From Lithodes maja (lineage: Eukaryota; Arthropoda; Malacostraca; Decapoda; Lithodidae), in assembly GCA_037953745.1 (NCBI GenBank), contig JBAKBP010003099.1, forward strand, positions 1 to 64,000: a stretch of DNA of 64,000 nt. The letters run 5' to 3'. Position numbers and translations under genes: made by a program. Under the pieces are notes generated by a model. It was not told the origin of the DNA. It made no database searches and saw nothing but the letters and a program-made list of their open reading frames with translations. Of this stretch, positions 12,198 through 23,422 are shown piece after piece; position 1 is the first letter of the stretch; each line of letters starts with the position of its first letter.

Positions 12198-12782
12198 TAC
12201 GGTATCTCACTCAATGACTCAAAGTTGAAAGAGTGACAGAGAGCCAAAATCAAGGTATACTGGAGTAAAACAATAAAAATAAAATAACTGTCTGGACATA
12301 CAGAGCTTTAAGCAGTTTAAGTCATAGGATAAGGGAAAGACAGATTGAGGAAGAGAATACCGCCGTTATACCGGTACTATATTAAACTATCAACCACTTA
12401 CATGAATATCCCTGAATTATAAGTAGGATATAGACAAAATAAAATCACAAATGTGTACTGTAGCCTACTGTAGTAGGCTACCTATATAATATAGGTTAGA
12501 ACTTAGAAACTATATACAAAAATGCAAAAATCACCAAGGACAAGTACTGGTATAGATAGGCCTAAGCAACTAAAAATCTGAAATAATAATAAACAGGAGA
12601 GTAAGTCAGTAACTAAAAATCTTAAATAAGAAACATAGGTTAGCAAATATTAAAATAAAATTATATAACTTGCAAAACAAACAAACCAAAACAGGAAGTG
12701 CAAAATATAAAGACAAAAGAACTTATTAAATATACAAAACAACAAACAAAAACAGAAGTCTAATAAGATGTCTGGGAAAGTA

Positions 12783-12968
12783 CAGGTCTCACTTACTATC
12801 CGATGCCCCGATTTACAATATTTTTATAGGTTTTTAGGTGTTTGTGTTTTGCCTGGTCCGAGAACGCATCCCCATTTACCCAACTAATTTTTGGGTTAGC
12901 TATACAATTTTTCTATTTAAAATTGGGTTTTCAAGAACATAACCCAAATATAAATCGAGAGAGACCTG
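12783..12968. mobile_element. TA-flanked foldback MITE (186 bp)
   Basis: Begins CAGGTCTCACTTACTATCC and ends ATAAATCGAGAGAGACCTG, with TA on both sides, the target duplication of Tc1/mariner/pogo elements. No coding capacity. It is related to the next element and lies only about 20 bp from it. Confidence 0.6.
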
Positions 12969-12988
12969 TATCATCTAAATTTGAAATA

Positions 12989-13770
12989 CAGGTCTCCCTC
13001 GATATACGATTGGGTTACGTTCCTGAAAATCCGATCTTAAATAGAAAAATCGGTAATTTTTTTGAAAAGACTCGCAGCGTTATTATACATAATTTATTAG
13101 GGAAAGTGAAGCTCTATGGAATCCTTATAATATACTCACATAGATTCCACTGTGGAAGAATAGTTTTGATAGTTAACTATAGTTTTGATGTAAATACTAC
13201 CGCAACTACGAATCTTGTTTCCGAGACCTAGTACTGTATATTATCCTAACCAAACAACCTAACCTAACCTAACCCTAGAGTGCCCTAGACCCAGTACGTG
13301 GGATACAACACTAGCCCTTGCAAGTTGCATGCCAGCTACTTGGGTTCATATATTAGACATACAATAACAACATAACATCTTTGTAGAACATAACACTTTA
13401 CCGTAGCGAGTGTACTCCATTTCGAACACTTTTTGTAAACATGAATACGTCCGTAGCAGAGCTCTCAAGATTGCGGGACTGAGTTTGTTTACGCGCGGGA
13501 CTATTTATATCGACACATCAAAACTATTCTACCACAACGGAATCTATGTGAGTATATTATAAGGATTCCATAGAGCTTCACTTTCCCTAATAAATTATGT
13601 ATAATAACGCTGCGAGTCTATTCGCGATAATTATCAAAAATCTTATACTGTAGCGAACCGTAAAATTAAAGGGGTAAATGGGGATGCGATCTCGGACCAG
13701 CCAAAACCCAAACACCAAAAAAACAATAATAATATCGTAAATCTGGGCATCATATAGTGAGGGAGGCTTG
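12989..13770. mobile_element. TA-flanked foldback element (782 bp)
   Basis: The left end CAGGTCTCCCTCGATATACG and the right end TAGTGAGGGAGGCTTG form imperfect terminal inverted repeats between TA dinucleotides. A second inverted pair lies inside: the block at about 13085-13150 (GGAATCCTTATAATATACTC) is mirrored at about 13540-13610. The element is therefore close to one long palindrome. It has no transposase frame. It shares its end sequence with the element at 12783-12968. Confidence 0.6.
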
Positions 13771-13989
13771 TAGATCTACCAAATCTTATAAAATGGTTAA
13801 CCCCCCAACAAAATGATGGTACCGTACCATTTTTCCTACATCAGGATAATTTTAGAAGGTTTGCATGCTCTCTGCGTTCACTTCTTATTTGACCATTTAT
13901 TTATATGGTATACCGGTATAGGCCTAACCCATAATCCCCACCAGAACTTAGTGTTATCATCGTAGGCCTCTCCCGGTAGGCTATAATGC

Positions 13990-14408
13990 CAGCAGGCTGC
14001 GAAAGGCAACAGGAAGGAAGTAGTATCCGGACGTACGATCGTCATGTTTACATTGGTCGTGAACTCGCAGTTAGCCTATGTTCCCGTCTAATTTGACGGC
14101 TATTTTTACTGTTATTTTCCCCCTGCTGACAATAGGCAATATATGATGAATAACATTGATGATGACAATAGCCCAAATCCTCTAGCTATTATTGTAGGGA
14201 TGGATGTAGACTCCGGGCGTACGGTCATGTTTACATAGGGCGATCGCCGCGGTTAACTTTGCGTCTATTTTGACAGCGATTTTTTCTGTTATTTGCCCCC
14301 TGCTGGCAATATGTATGATGATGACAAAATGTCATGGGGGGGGGGGTGAGGGGGGGCAAAGCCCACCCTCTCAATATATTATTGTATATTATATATATAT
14401 TATTGTAT
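13990..14408. repeat. Diverged repeat family, left part
   Basis: Units contain the recurring phrases TCATGTTTACAT, GCCCCCTGCTGGCAATAT and ATGATGATGACA. They start near 14035 and 14215 and recur at 17300-18400. The family is broken by the CR1 insertion, because this side ends in TATTATTGTAT and the other side resumes with CCAATGGCATTCAAAATAG, a sequence continuous in the unit at about 18061-18085. Family unknown. Confidence 0.5.
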
Positions 14409-14425
14409 TCTTAAGTCAGGAAGAG

Positions 14426-17068
14426 ACGTCAACCTTGGTAGATACATACGATAATTTTATCAAGTCAGTATTCAATGCACAAAATAAATACATCCCCAAA
14501 AGAAAATTTAGATCAACACAGAACCAACCCAAATGGATGAATAATAGACTATTAGATCTTCTAGGACAAAAGAGAGGAATATATAGAAAAATTAGAAAAG
14601 GCGAAATTCACCTACTTGCTTACTATCAGAATCTATCAAGACAGGTAAAAAAGGATATTAGGAAAGAAAAAAGAAATTATGAAATTAAGGTTGCCAATGA
14701 CTCAAAAAATAATCCTAAAGCTTTTTACCAACTATATAAATCCAAGGTTAGAGATGTAATTGGTCCCCTTAAAACTTCGATAGGAGAAATGACAGAAAAT
14801 GATTTAGAAATGTGCAGTACATTAAATAGTCAATTTCTTTCCGTTTTCACTAATGAAAATTTGGCACAGTTTCCAGAAGTCCGTAAGGTATATAGCGATA
14901 GTATAGAAAATAGGTTAAGTACGGTTACTATAAGTAGAAATGATGTGCTTAACCTCTGAAGTGCGCACGGGGGTAATTGAAAACCTCCCCCTGTGCTGAC
15001 GTATTTGAGGTTTTTCGTCACTAAAATATTCATTGTACCATTAATAGCATTAATAATTATCCATATGCGCCTATTATGGGTTGATTATAAAGGTATTAAC
15101 CTGAAACAACAATAAAACGAGTGAAAACAGCGTTTGGATGGTCAAAATCGGAGATATAGCCCGCGAGTTGTATAATGTATGGGTGAGGCAAGCTACCTTC
15201 CCGCCAATTTTCCCCAAGGCCACTGCGACACAGTCGATCGATACTCTCTCTCTCTCTCTTGCACTCGATTGCTATCAGTGATGACAACACCCTGCTTGCA
15301 ACTCGCTAATGTTAGCACGAAAATATACCTCAGAATAAGGGAATAATAGGGAAAATAGGTGATAACTAAGGGATAGGAGGAAAGTGGGGAAGGAGGGGAG
15401 GTAGAGGACTGAGATTTTGCATGGCCCAGGGGCCAAACAAAAATAAAAAAATAAAAAAATAAAAATATATATTTTTTTTTTTTCGATGTCAAAAGTTGAT
15501 TTTTAATTTTACTTACTCAGGAGAGTCTTCCCGCAGTCCGCCGGGGGAACTCTTAAGAGTCTTCCCGCAGCTCCCGGGTTAAGGAAATTGACAGACTGAA
15601 ACCTCATAAATCGCCTGGTCCTGATGAGGTATATGCTAGAGTATTAAAAGAATGTAGGGATGAGTTAAGTTACCCATTAACATTTTTATTTAACAAGTCA
15701 TTGGAGACAGGTATAGTTCCAGAAGCTTGGAAGCTTGTAAACGTAGTTCCGATCTTCAAAAAAGGTGACAAATCAATAGCATCCAATTACCGTCCCATTA
15801 GTCTTACATCAATCATAGGAAAGCTACTAGAGTCAATTATTGCTAGTAAAATTAGAAACCACTTAGATACATTTAATTTAATAAATTCTTCTCAGCATGG
15901 ATTCACTCAGGGACGTTCTTGCCTTACTAATTTGCTTAGTTTTTTCTCAGAGGTATATGAAGCAGTAGATAATGACAAGTCATATGATATAATATATTTA
16001 GATTTCAGTAAAGCTTTCGACAGAGTCCCCCATGAGAGATTGATGAGAAAGATTGAGGCGCATGGAATAGGTGGGGCGTTGTTGGGATGGATTAGGTCAT
16101 GGCTAATTGGTAGGAAGCAGAGAGTCAGCATAAATGGTACGAAGTCAGAATGGAGAGCAGTCAAAAGTGGTGTCCCCCAGGGATCTGTATTAGGTCCTCT
16201 GTTGTTTGTTATATACATAAATGACCTTGATTTAGGTATAACTAGTAGGATAAGTAAATTTGCAGACGATACCAAAATGGGGAGAACAATTGATTCAGAT
16301 AGAGATATAGAGTGCCTCCAAAGGGATCTAGATACCTTACACGAATGGTCAGTAAATTGGCAGATGAAGTTTAACATTGACAAATGCAAGGTATTAAAGA
16401 TAGGGAAGATGCATACAAATGTTAAATATAAACTAGCTAATGTGGAATTAGAAAACTCGAATTGTGAGAAAGATCTAGGTGTGTTTGTTAGCAATGATTT
16501 GAAGCCTAGACAACAGTGTATAAGCGTTCGAAACAAGGCAAACAAGATTCTCGGGTTCATCTCAAGGAGTGTGAGTAACAGAACTGCTTATGTTATCTTA
16601 AAACTTTACTTGTCATTAGTGAGACCCCATATGGATTATGCTATTCAATTTTGGTGTCCTTATTACAGAATGGACATAGATTCATTGGAGAGAGTACAAC
16701 GTAGAATGACAAAAATGATCCATAATATTAGAAATCTTCCGTATAAAGAAAGGTTGAAGAAATTAGGCTTACATTCGTTAGAGAGACGCAGAGTTAGAGG
16801 GGATATGATAGAGGTGTTCAAGTGGGTTAGTGGGATTAACAAAGGGGACATGACAAATGTACTAAAGCTCAGTGATAGCGAAAGAACTCGTACCAATGGT
16901 TTCAAATTAGATAAATTTCGTTTCAGAAAAGATATAGGCAAATATTGGTTTGGTAACAGAGTTGTAGATGGGTGGAATGGACTACCAAGTGCTATAGTGG
17001 GATTAAAAACGATAGGGAGCTTTAAGATAAAATTGGATAAGCATATGGACGAGAAGGGTTGGGTGTGA
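14426..17068 (+). pseudogene. CR1 reverse transcriptase ORF, interrupted
   Basis: The segment 14426-14948 encodes the basic linker (PKWMNNRLLDLLGQKRGIYR) and 15583-17068 encodes the polymerase. Motifs are NYRPISLTS, QHGFTQGRSCLTNL, IIYLDFSKAFDRVPH (first catalytic Asp), SGVPQGSVLGPLLFVIYIND and KFADDTKM (catalytic FADD box). These are followed by the thumb and the conserved CPYYRMDIDSLERVQRRMTK block. The two halves are in the same frame if the 630-bp insertion, counting one TTAA, is left out. No other stop or frameshift is seen in the polymerase part, so the copy was young when it was hit. It can copy nothing on its own without its endonuclease. Confidence 0.8.
14953..15578. mobile_element. 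TTAA-flanked piggyBac-type MITE (626 bp)
   Basis: Flanked by TTAA at 14949-14952 and 15579-15582. It starts CCTCTGAAGTGCGCAC and ends CAGCTCCCGGG, as piggyBac elements begin with CC and end with GGG. The right end carries GAGTCTTCCCGCAG twice, 34 bp apart, next to the palindrome CTCTTAAGAG. It has no coding capacity. A second copy at 22873-23418 shares the internal CCATTAATAGCATTAATA region, the CT-rich tract and the right end. Confidence 0.8.
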
Positions 17069-17284
17069 AGGGGGATCAGCAGGGTTGGGCCAATCAGCGC
17101 TCTGCAGACCCCCGTAATCCTGCGTTAATCTCTAACCGTTTTGGTAAGATGATCCTCAGGGTATTAGAGTGTTGAGCCTATAATTGGGCTTTGTAATTGG
17201 GGTTGTGTGGGACAGGGATCTGCCTTGCTTAGGCCAATCGGCTTTCTGCAGACTCCCATTTTCTTATGTTCTTATGTTCTTATG

Positions 17285-18400
17285 TATCCAATGGCATTCA
17301 AAATAGACGGGAACATGATTGCAAATGTCCAACGCCTCCCCCGCCGCCGTCATCTTTACACTTGTCGATCGCCGTGCTTAAGTTCATGTCTATTTTTTCG
17401 GTAATTTTCCCCCTGCTGGCAATATATATGATGATGACAATATGTCATGGGGGGGGGGGGGGGGGGTGAGGGGGGGCTTTACATATTATTGTATCCAAAG
17501 GCAGTCAAAATAGACGGGAACATGATGGCAAAGGTCCGACGCCACTACGCGTAGTGTAAACAAGGCTGGCGGTACGCCCGCACCTAACATTCTTGCCTTA
17601 TTGTATCTCATGGCAGTCAAAATAGCCGGGAAAATTATCACGAAGTGACGAGCGTGCCGAGTAGTGTAAACAAGGTGGGCAGTACGCCCGCACCTAACAT
17701 TCTTGCCTTATTGTATCTCATGGCAGTCAAAATAGCCGGGAAAATTATCACGAAGTGACGAGCGTGCCGAGTAGTGTAAACAAGGTGGGCGGTGCCGGTA
17801 CGCTCAGATACCGGTAGTACATCCTTACCGACTACCAAGGCAACTAACCACTGGATTAGGGATGGATGTAGATTCCGGGTGTACGGTTGTCATGTTTACA
17901 TAGGGTGATCGCCGCGGTTAACTTCGCGTCTATTTTGATGGCGATTTTTTCGGTTATTTGCCCCCTGCTGGCAATATAGGCCTATATGATTATGATAATG
18001 ACAATAGGCCTAAGTCATGGAGGGGTGACCCGGTGAGGGGTGACAAAGCCCCCCTCAGCATATTATTGTATCCAATGGCATTCAATATAGCCTAGACAGA
18101 AACATGATTGGAAAGGTCCGCCGCCGCCGCCGTCATGTTTATATTTGTTGATCGCCGTGGTTAAGTTCGCATCTAGCCTATTTTCACGGCGATTTTTTCG
18201 GTAATTTGCCCCCTGCTGGCAATATACATGATGATGACATTATGTCATAGGGGAGTGAGGGGGCCAGGGCCAGGGGGGGGGTTATTGTATCCAAAGGCAG
18301 TCAAAATAGACGGGAACATGATGGCAAAGGTCCGACGCCACTACCGTCTACGCGTAGTGTAAACAAGGCTAGCGGTATGCCCAAACTCTACATTTTACCC
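17285..18400. repeat. Diverged repeat family, right part
   Basis: Five or more imperfect units share TATTGTATCCAAWGGCA, CAAAATAGACGGGAACATGAT, GGTCCGACGCC and CCCCCTGCTGGCAATATA. Long G runs occur at about 14337-14347 and 17450-17466. No coding content. It may be a non-autonomous element amplified locally. Confidence 0.5.
17571..17790. repeat. Two-copy 110-bp tandem repeat
   Basis: The block starting GTACGCCCGCACCTAACATT is repeated after 110 bp almost without change. Near identity points to a recent duplication inside the older repeat family. Confidence 0.8.
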
Positions 18401-18669
18401 CTGGATTAGCCTAGCCTATTTATGAAAATAAACAAAATAGCCTAGGTAAAATTTGACGCGTAGAACGTGCGAATATCGCTGTGGTAGCCTAGGCCTAGTC
18501 TCCTTTAATATTATCAAACATTCAAACTCTTAAGGAAGTTTAGGTCTACCACTCAATCCTAGCCTAATAAAAAAGACAAATAGGCCTAGTGACCAGAATT
18601 CGCCAAGCCTAGCCTAGCCTAGCCTACCCTAATAAGAATCAAATTTGATAACCTAGGACTAATATATAA

Positions 18670-19214
18670 CTAGGCCCGGTAAATCTACAGTTATACTACC
18701 CCTCCCCCACTACCTCCCCCCTTCAAAACACGCCTTTTAGCGTGTTTTTGGATGGTTCAGCAGACGCGGAAACTGGAAAAAAACGTATTTTGATAAAAAA
18801 TTATCACCAACCAGATAAGAGTTTTTCAGGTAATTTGTTGTTGTTTTTTATTTTTTATTTGAAATACAGTGTTGTTTAATACCGAGGACCGTCGCATTTT
18901 ATTATTTTTATTATTAGCCTAACCTAACCTAACTTACCTAACCTAACCGAAAATTAACCTGTCTCGCGACCGGTCTAAACCCAGCTCACGTTCCCTGGGT
19001 ATGGGTGCGCGACGGTCTAAACCCAGCTCACGTTCCCTGTTTATGGGTTCGCGAAGGTTTGTAATACTTCAATGTATTAATTACAAGTCAAATATACATT
19101 TCCGCGCATCATCAAAGCATACTAAGTCTACTACTAATAATATTAACCCATTAGTACCAACAGAATAGCGACAAAATAGGGGTAGTATAACTGTAGATTT
19201 ATCCTAGGCCCTAG
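18670..19214. mobile_element. Element with long terminal inverted repeats (~545 bp)
   Basis: The left arm contains TAAATCTACAGTTATACTAC followed by CCCT, and the right arm at 19178-19203 is its exact inverse. The interior is non-coding and holds CCTAA-like runs and a 42-bp tandem repeat. It resembles a MITE of unknown superfamily; the outer ends and target duplication are not certain. Confidence 0.55.
18971..19054. repeat. Two-copy 42-bp tandem repeat
   Basis: CGGTCTAAACCCAGCTCACG followed by TTCCCTG recurs after 42 bp with few changes. Confidence 0.75.
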
Positions 19215-19624
19215 TAGTTAGAGTCAATTATCAGCAAACAAGTGAATTGGTACAAATTAAACCATATCCCTATTGCTTTCACCGGGAAATAAAGGTGGAG
19301 ATTCCCGGTTCCCGAGACCTGCCACATTTGGGTGTCGGCTCTGCTCGGTTATGGCATTATTAACATCAATAAACACTTCTGATAACACAAGTCCTATTAT
19401 CTCACTTTAATATATTGATAAATGAGTTCACCTTAAGTATCTAGAGAGGAATTATAGGCTAAAACAAAAATATTCCGAAGAAACTCGAAGAAAACTTTTA
19501 AAGGGCTGTGAAATTTGAAGGCAATACAGATATAGCGTATCTATAAACCCAACCGCAGATCACAAAATGTGAGTGCGTTCTTGTACCCGATGAGTTCAGT
19601 GGGGGACCCGCAAACAGTTACTCA
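19215..19624. other. Non-coding spacer before RTE copy 1
   Basis: AT-rich DNA without a recognisable frame or repeat end. The missing left end of the MITE found after RTE copy 1 is not present here. Confidence 0.4.
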
Positions 19625-22600
19625 TGAGTAGAATGATAAACGGGGATTATGATGAAACCCCCTGGGGGTTAGGGAATAGAATATGCCCCACGTGCCTTCT
19701 GCGTGTCGTAAGAGGCGACTAAAGAGGTTGGGTCGGTGGGCTTGCGACCCCCACCCGGAAAAAATATCTAAGCAAAAAAAAAACGAACGAACAGCCTCGG
19801 ATGCGGACGGAACCAACGTTGACGAACCACGACCGACTAAGGACATGCCTTCGGACATTCTGAGAATGGCTACATGGAATGTTAGTGGCATGAATGATGG
19901 CACAAAAGAGAGAGAGGTTCTGGAAGTGTTAGTGAATGCCAGGCTGGATGTATGTGGAATGACAGAGACCAAATGGAAAGGTTCAGATGTGAGAGAGTGG
20001 GAGTGTGGAATGGGTGTGTGTGCTGGAGTGAGTGAAGGAACAGCGAGAGAAGGTGCATGTTTGTTTGTAAGTAGCAAATGGAAGGAATGTGTAAGAGAGT
20101 ATGGGTCTGTGGGTTCAAGGATTGTGTGGGTGAGAATGAAAGTAGGAATACAAACGTGGGTGATTGTATGCGTGTATGCCCCGACAGAGGATATACTTGA
20201 AAGAAAGAAAGAGGAGTTCTGGATGAATGTGGAGGCGTGCCTGGAGAAGTTTGACAAGAACGAAAGAATATTTCTGATTGGGGATATGAATGGTAAGGTG
20301 GGTGATAGGAAAGTTGAGGGAGTGGTGGGAGGGTGGGGGGTACCATCAGAGGTGAATGGGAATGGTAGTGCACTTGTGGACGTATGTGTGGGGAGGAGGC
20401 TGTGGATAGCCAACACCTTCTTCCGACACAGAATGATCCACAGGTACACGTGGAAACGGATGTTGACGATGAAGGATAAGACAGTGGTGGAACGAAAGTC
20501 ATTGATTGATTATGTATGTGTGGATGAACGAATGAAGAAATCTGTGATGGATGCTAGGGTGTATAGGGGTATTGGAGGGGGTCTGTCTGATCATTATGTA
20601 GTGGTAGCTAAGGTTAGGATACAAAAGAAGTGGGTGAGGAGAGCGGGAGGGAGGCGAGAGGAGGGTGGAATGGTGAGGAGGGTGGAGAGGTTGCAGGAGG
20701 AGAGGAAGTCAGGGAGGAGTACAGGAGAGCAGTGGAAAGACGACTAGGTGGGTTCGACCTGGAAGTTATGGAGGAAGTGGAGGAGATGAGCAAGGTGTTT
20801 AAGGATGAGATCTGTGCAGCATGTGAGGAGGTGTGTGGAGTGAGGAGAAGAGGGAGGGGAGTGAAAGGTACAGCATGGTGGACAGAAGAGGTAAGAATAG
20901 CTGTGGAAGAAAAGAAGAAAGCATATAGAGAGTGGTTGGGTAGTAGAGGGAATGAAGATTCCGAGAGACAGAAACGAGCGAGGTACGTGGAGAGTAAGAG
21001 GGTGGTGAAGAGAGTAGTGAAGGAAAGTAAGAGAAGAGTAGATGAGGAATTTGGAAGGAATCTGAGTGTAAAATGGAGGGAGAGTAAGAAACTGTTCTGG
21101 AAAGAAGTCAAGAAAGTTAGGGAAGGTAGCAAGGGAAACAGTAAGGGTGTGAAAGATAAGAATGGGAGAATGCTAGCCGAGAAGCAAGAGAGAGTCGAAA
21201 GATGGAGGGAGTACTTCAGTGAGTTGCTAAATGAAAGGAATGAAGAGCCAGCAAACATAGCTGGATATGGTATGGGAGGGAGAAGAAGAGAAGTAGTGGA
21301 GGAGGAGGTGGGGATCAGGAGGTCAGAAGTGTGGGAAGCCATGAAAAGAGTGAAGTTGGGGAAAGCACCAGGAACAGATGGAGTGTGTGGGGAAATGTTG
21401 AGGTATGGTGGTGAGATAGTGATAGAATGGGTATGGAAAATGTGCAAACTAGCATGGGAGAAGGGGAGTGCACCCGATGACTGGAAGACTGGCATAATAG
21501 TCCCCCTATATAAGGGCAAAGGGGAAAGAGGAGTGTGTGGTAACCACCGAGGAATATGTCTTCTAAGCGTAGTAGGGAAGGTATACAGTAGGGTAGTGAT
21601 TGAGAGAGTGAGAGTGAGAACGGAGAAATGGATAGGCGACGAGCAGGGAGGTTTTAGGAAGGGAAGAGGATGTGTAGATCAGATTTTTACCCTGAATTGT
21701 GTTGTGGAGAAGTATCTGGAGAAGAAACAAAAGGTGTATGTTGCCTTTATGGACTTGGAGAAGGCCTATGACAGAGTGGATAGAGAAGGTTTGTGGAAAG
21801 TACTTAGAATATACGGAGTAGAGGGCAAGTTGCTGAAAGCAGTGAAGAGCATGTATGAGGGTGCAAAGGCGGCAGTACGTGTGGAGAGTGAGCAGAGCGA
21901 GTTCTTTGACCTGAATGTTGGTTTGAAACAGGGGTGTGTGATGTCCCCGTGGTTGTTTACTGTATATATGGATGGAGTTATGAAAGAAATACTATCAAGA
22001 GCAGTGGATGTTGGTGTATCGCTGAAATGGGAGGGAATTGAGTGGAAGCTACCTATACTGCTGTTTGCGGATGATACAGTTCTGATGAGTGATAATGAAT
22101 GGGAGTTGCAGGGTCTGGTAAATGAGTTTGGAACTGTGTGCGAAAAACGGAATTTGAAGGTAAATACGGGGAAGAGCAAGGTTATGGTCTTCGAAAGGGG
22201 TGAAGTCACAGAGTGTGAGGTGAAGCTGAACGGTCAGGCTATGGAGATCGTCAACTCTTTTAAGTATCTGGGCAGTGTGTTGAGTAAAGATGGGACTATG
22301 GATGAAGAGGTGCGGGAGAGGGTACAACAGGGGAAGAGGGTTGTAGGAACGCTAAAAGCAGTAACAAGAAATAGGGTGGTCAGTATGGAAGTGAAGAAGT
22401 CCTTGCATGACAGTGTGGTAATCCCGACACTGACTTACGGAAGCGAAGCATGGACGTTGGTTGAGAGACTCAGACCAAGAGTGAGAGCAGTGGAAATGAA
22501 TTACTTAAGGAGTGCGTGCGGAGTTATATGGAGGGATAGACAGACTAATGAGGAAGTAAGAAGGTGTGGTGTGGAGGTAAATGTGCTGGAAAGTGTGAAA

Positions 22601-22872
22601 AGGAACAACTTGAGATGGTTCGGCCATATGGAACGTATGGAAAGCGAGAGAATGACTAAGAGGGTGTACGAGAGCGAGGTGGAGGGACAGAGGGGGAGAG
22701 GTAGACCGAATATGAGGTGGAAGGATGGAGTGAGGAACTACATGAACGAAGGCGGTGCTGGTTGGGGGGAGGGGCGTCGACTGACTGGGGACAGAGGTGC
22801 ATGGGGGCGGTTCGTTCGTGGCCACCCCTTCGGGGATCACGGCGTCGGGCAATAGATAGATAGATAGATAGA
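19625..22872 (+). mobile_element. RTE-type LINE copy 1, nearly full length
   Basis: The longest copy of the RTE-like family, with an upstream CCCCCTGGGGG hairpin and the phrase GTCGTAAGAGGCGACTAAAG before the coding region. It encodes an endonuclease and a reverse transcriptase. The (ATAG)n tail starts within the stop codon, so there is almost no 3' UTR. The other five copies in the window are 5'-truncated or fragmentary. The clade call rests on the RT motif style (HRGICLLSV, VGLKQGCVMSPWLF) and the microsatellite tail. Confidence 0.85.
19683..22855 (+). pseudogene. RTE endonuclease-reverse transcriptase, one frameshift
   Basis: The first frame (19683-20747) carries an apurinic-type endonuclease: MATWNVSGMN, GMTETKWKG, IGDMNGKVG and GLSDHYVVVAKV. 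The second frame (to 22855) carries the reverse transcriptase: HRGICLLSVVGKVYSRVV, QGGFRKGRGCVDQ, VAFMDLEKAYDRVD, LKQGCVMSPWLFTVYMDGVM and LLFADDTVLMSD. A C-terminal region with WFGHMERMESERMTKR and RGRGRPNMRWKDG follows. Relative to copy 4, two extra bases near 20700 break the frame between the two enzymes. A three-base loss near 22565 removes one Arg. Both halves would otherwise be complete, so it was disabled recently. The first in-frame ATG is at 19683, although translation could start downstream. Confidence 0.88.
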
Positions 22873-23270
22873 CCATTAATAGCATTAATACTCATCCATA
22901 TGCGCCTATTATGGGTTGATTATAAAGGTATTAACCTGAAACAACAATAAAACGAGTGAAAACAGCGTTTGGATGGTCAAAATCGGAGATATAGCCCGCG
23001 AGTTGTATAATGTATGGGTGAGGCAAGCTGCTTTCCCGCCAATTTCCCCCAAGGCCACTGAGACACAGTCGATCGATACTCTCTCTCTCTCTCTCTTGCA
23101 TTCGCTTGCTATCAGTGATGACCACACCCTGCAACCGGATTTCTAATATTAGCACAAAAATATACCTCAGAATAAGGGAATAACAGGGAAAATAGGTGAT
23201 AACTGAAGGAGAGGAGGAAAGTGGGGAAGGAGGGGAGGTAGAGGACTGAGATTTTGCATGGCCCAGGAGC

Positions 23271-23324
<54 letters not shown>

Positions 23325-23418
23325 GATGTCAAAAGTTGATTTTCTTTTTCTCTGACTCTTAAGAGTCTCCCCGCAGTCCGCCGGGGGAACTCTTAAGAGT
23401 CTCCCCGCAGTTCCCGGG
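22873..23418. mobile_element. Second copy of the 626-bp TTAA MITE, left end lost
   Basis: Begins exactly at the RTE tail with CCATTAATAGCATTAATA, which corresponds to about 85 bp inside the copy at 14953. It runs to CAGTTCCCGGG followed by TTAA (23419-23422). It keeps the right-end repeats with the CTCTTAAGAG palindrome. A run of about 50 A at 23274-23322 replaces the interrupted A-rich tract of the first copy. The first 85 bp are absent on both sides of the LINE, implying loss of DNA at the insertion. Confidence 0.75.
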
Positions 23419-23422
23419 TTAA

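Larger units (their letters stand above)
14410..17284 (+). mobile_element. CR1-type LINE, 5'-truncated, split by a TTAA MITE
   Basis: A non-LTR retrotransposon lacking the endonuclease region but keeping the linker, the reverse transcriptase and a 3' UTR. It ends in the octamer TTCTTATG repeated about three times (17265-17284), the kind of non-poly(A) 3' repeat characteristic of CR1. It is interrupted at 14949-15582 by a TTAA-flanked element. The surrounding repeat family shows where it inserted. Confidence 0.85.

Noticed and set aside
20614..21519. Long antisense open frame of about 300 residues, repeated at 40449, 51406 and 59855
   Set aside because: It lies opposite the RTE polymerase frame in each copy and is rich in Ser, Leu, Pro and Phe, as expected from the complement of a Lys/Glu/Arg-rich gene. 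No family motif.
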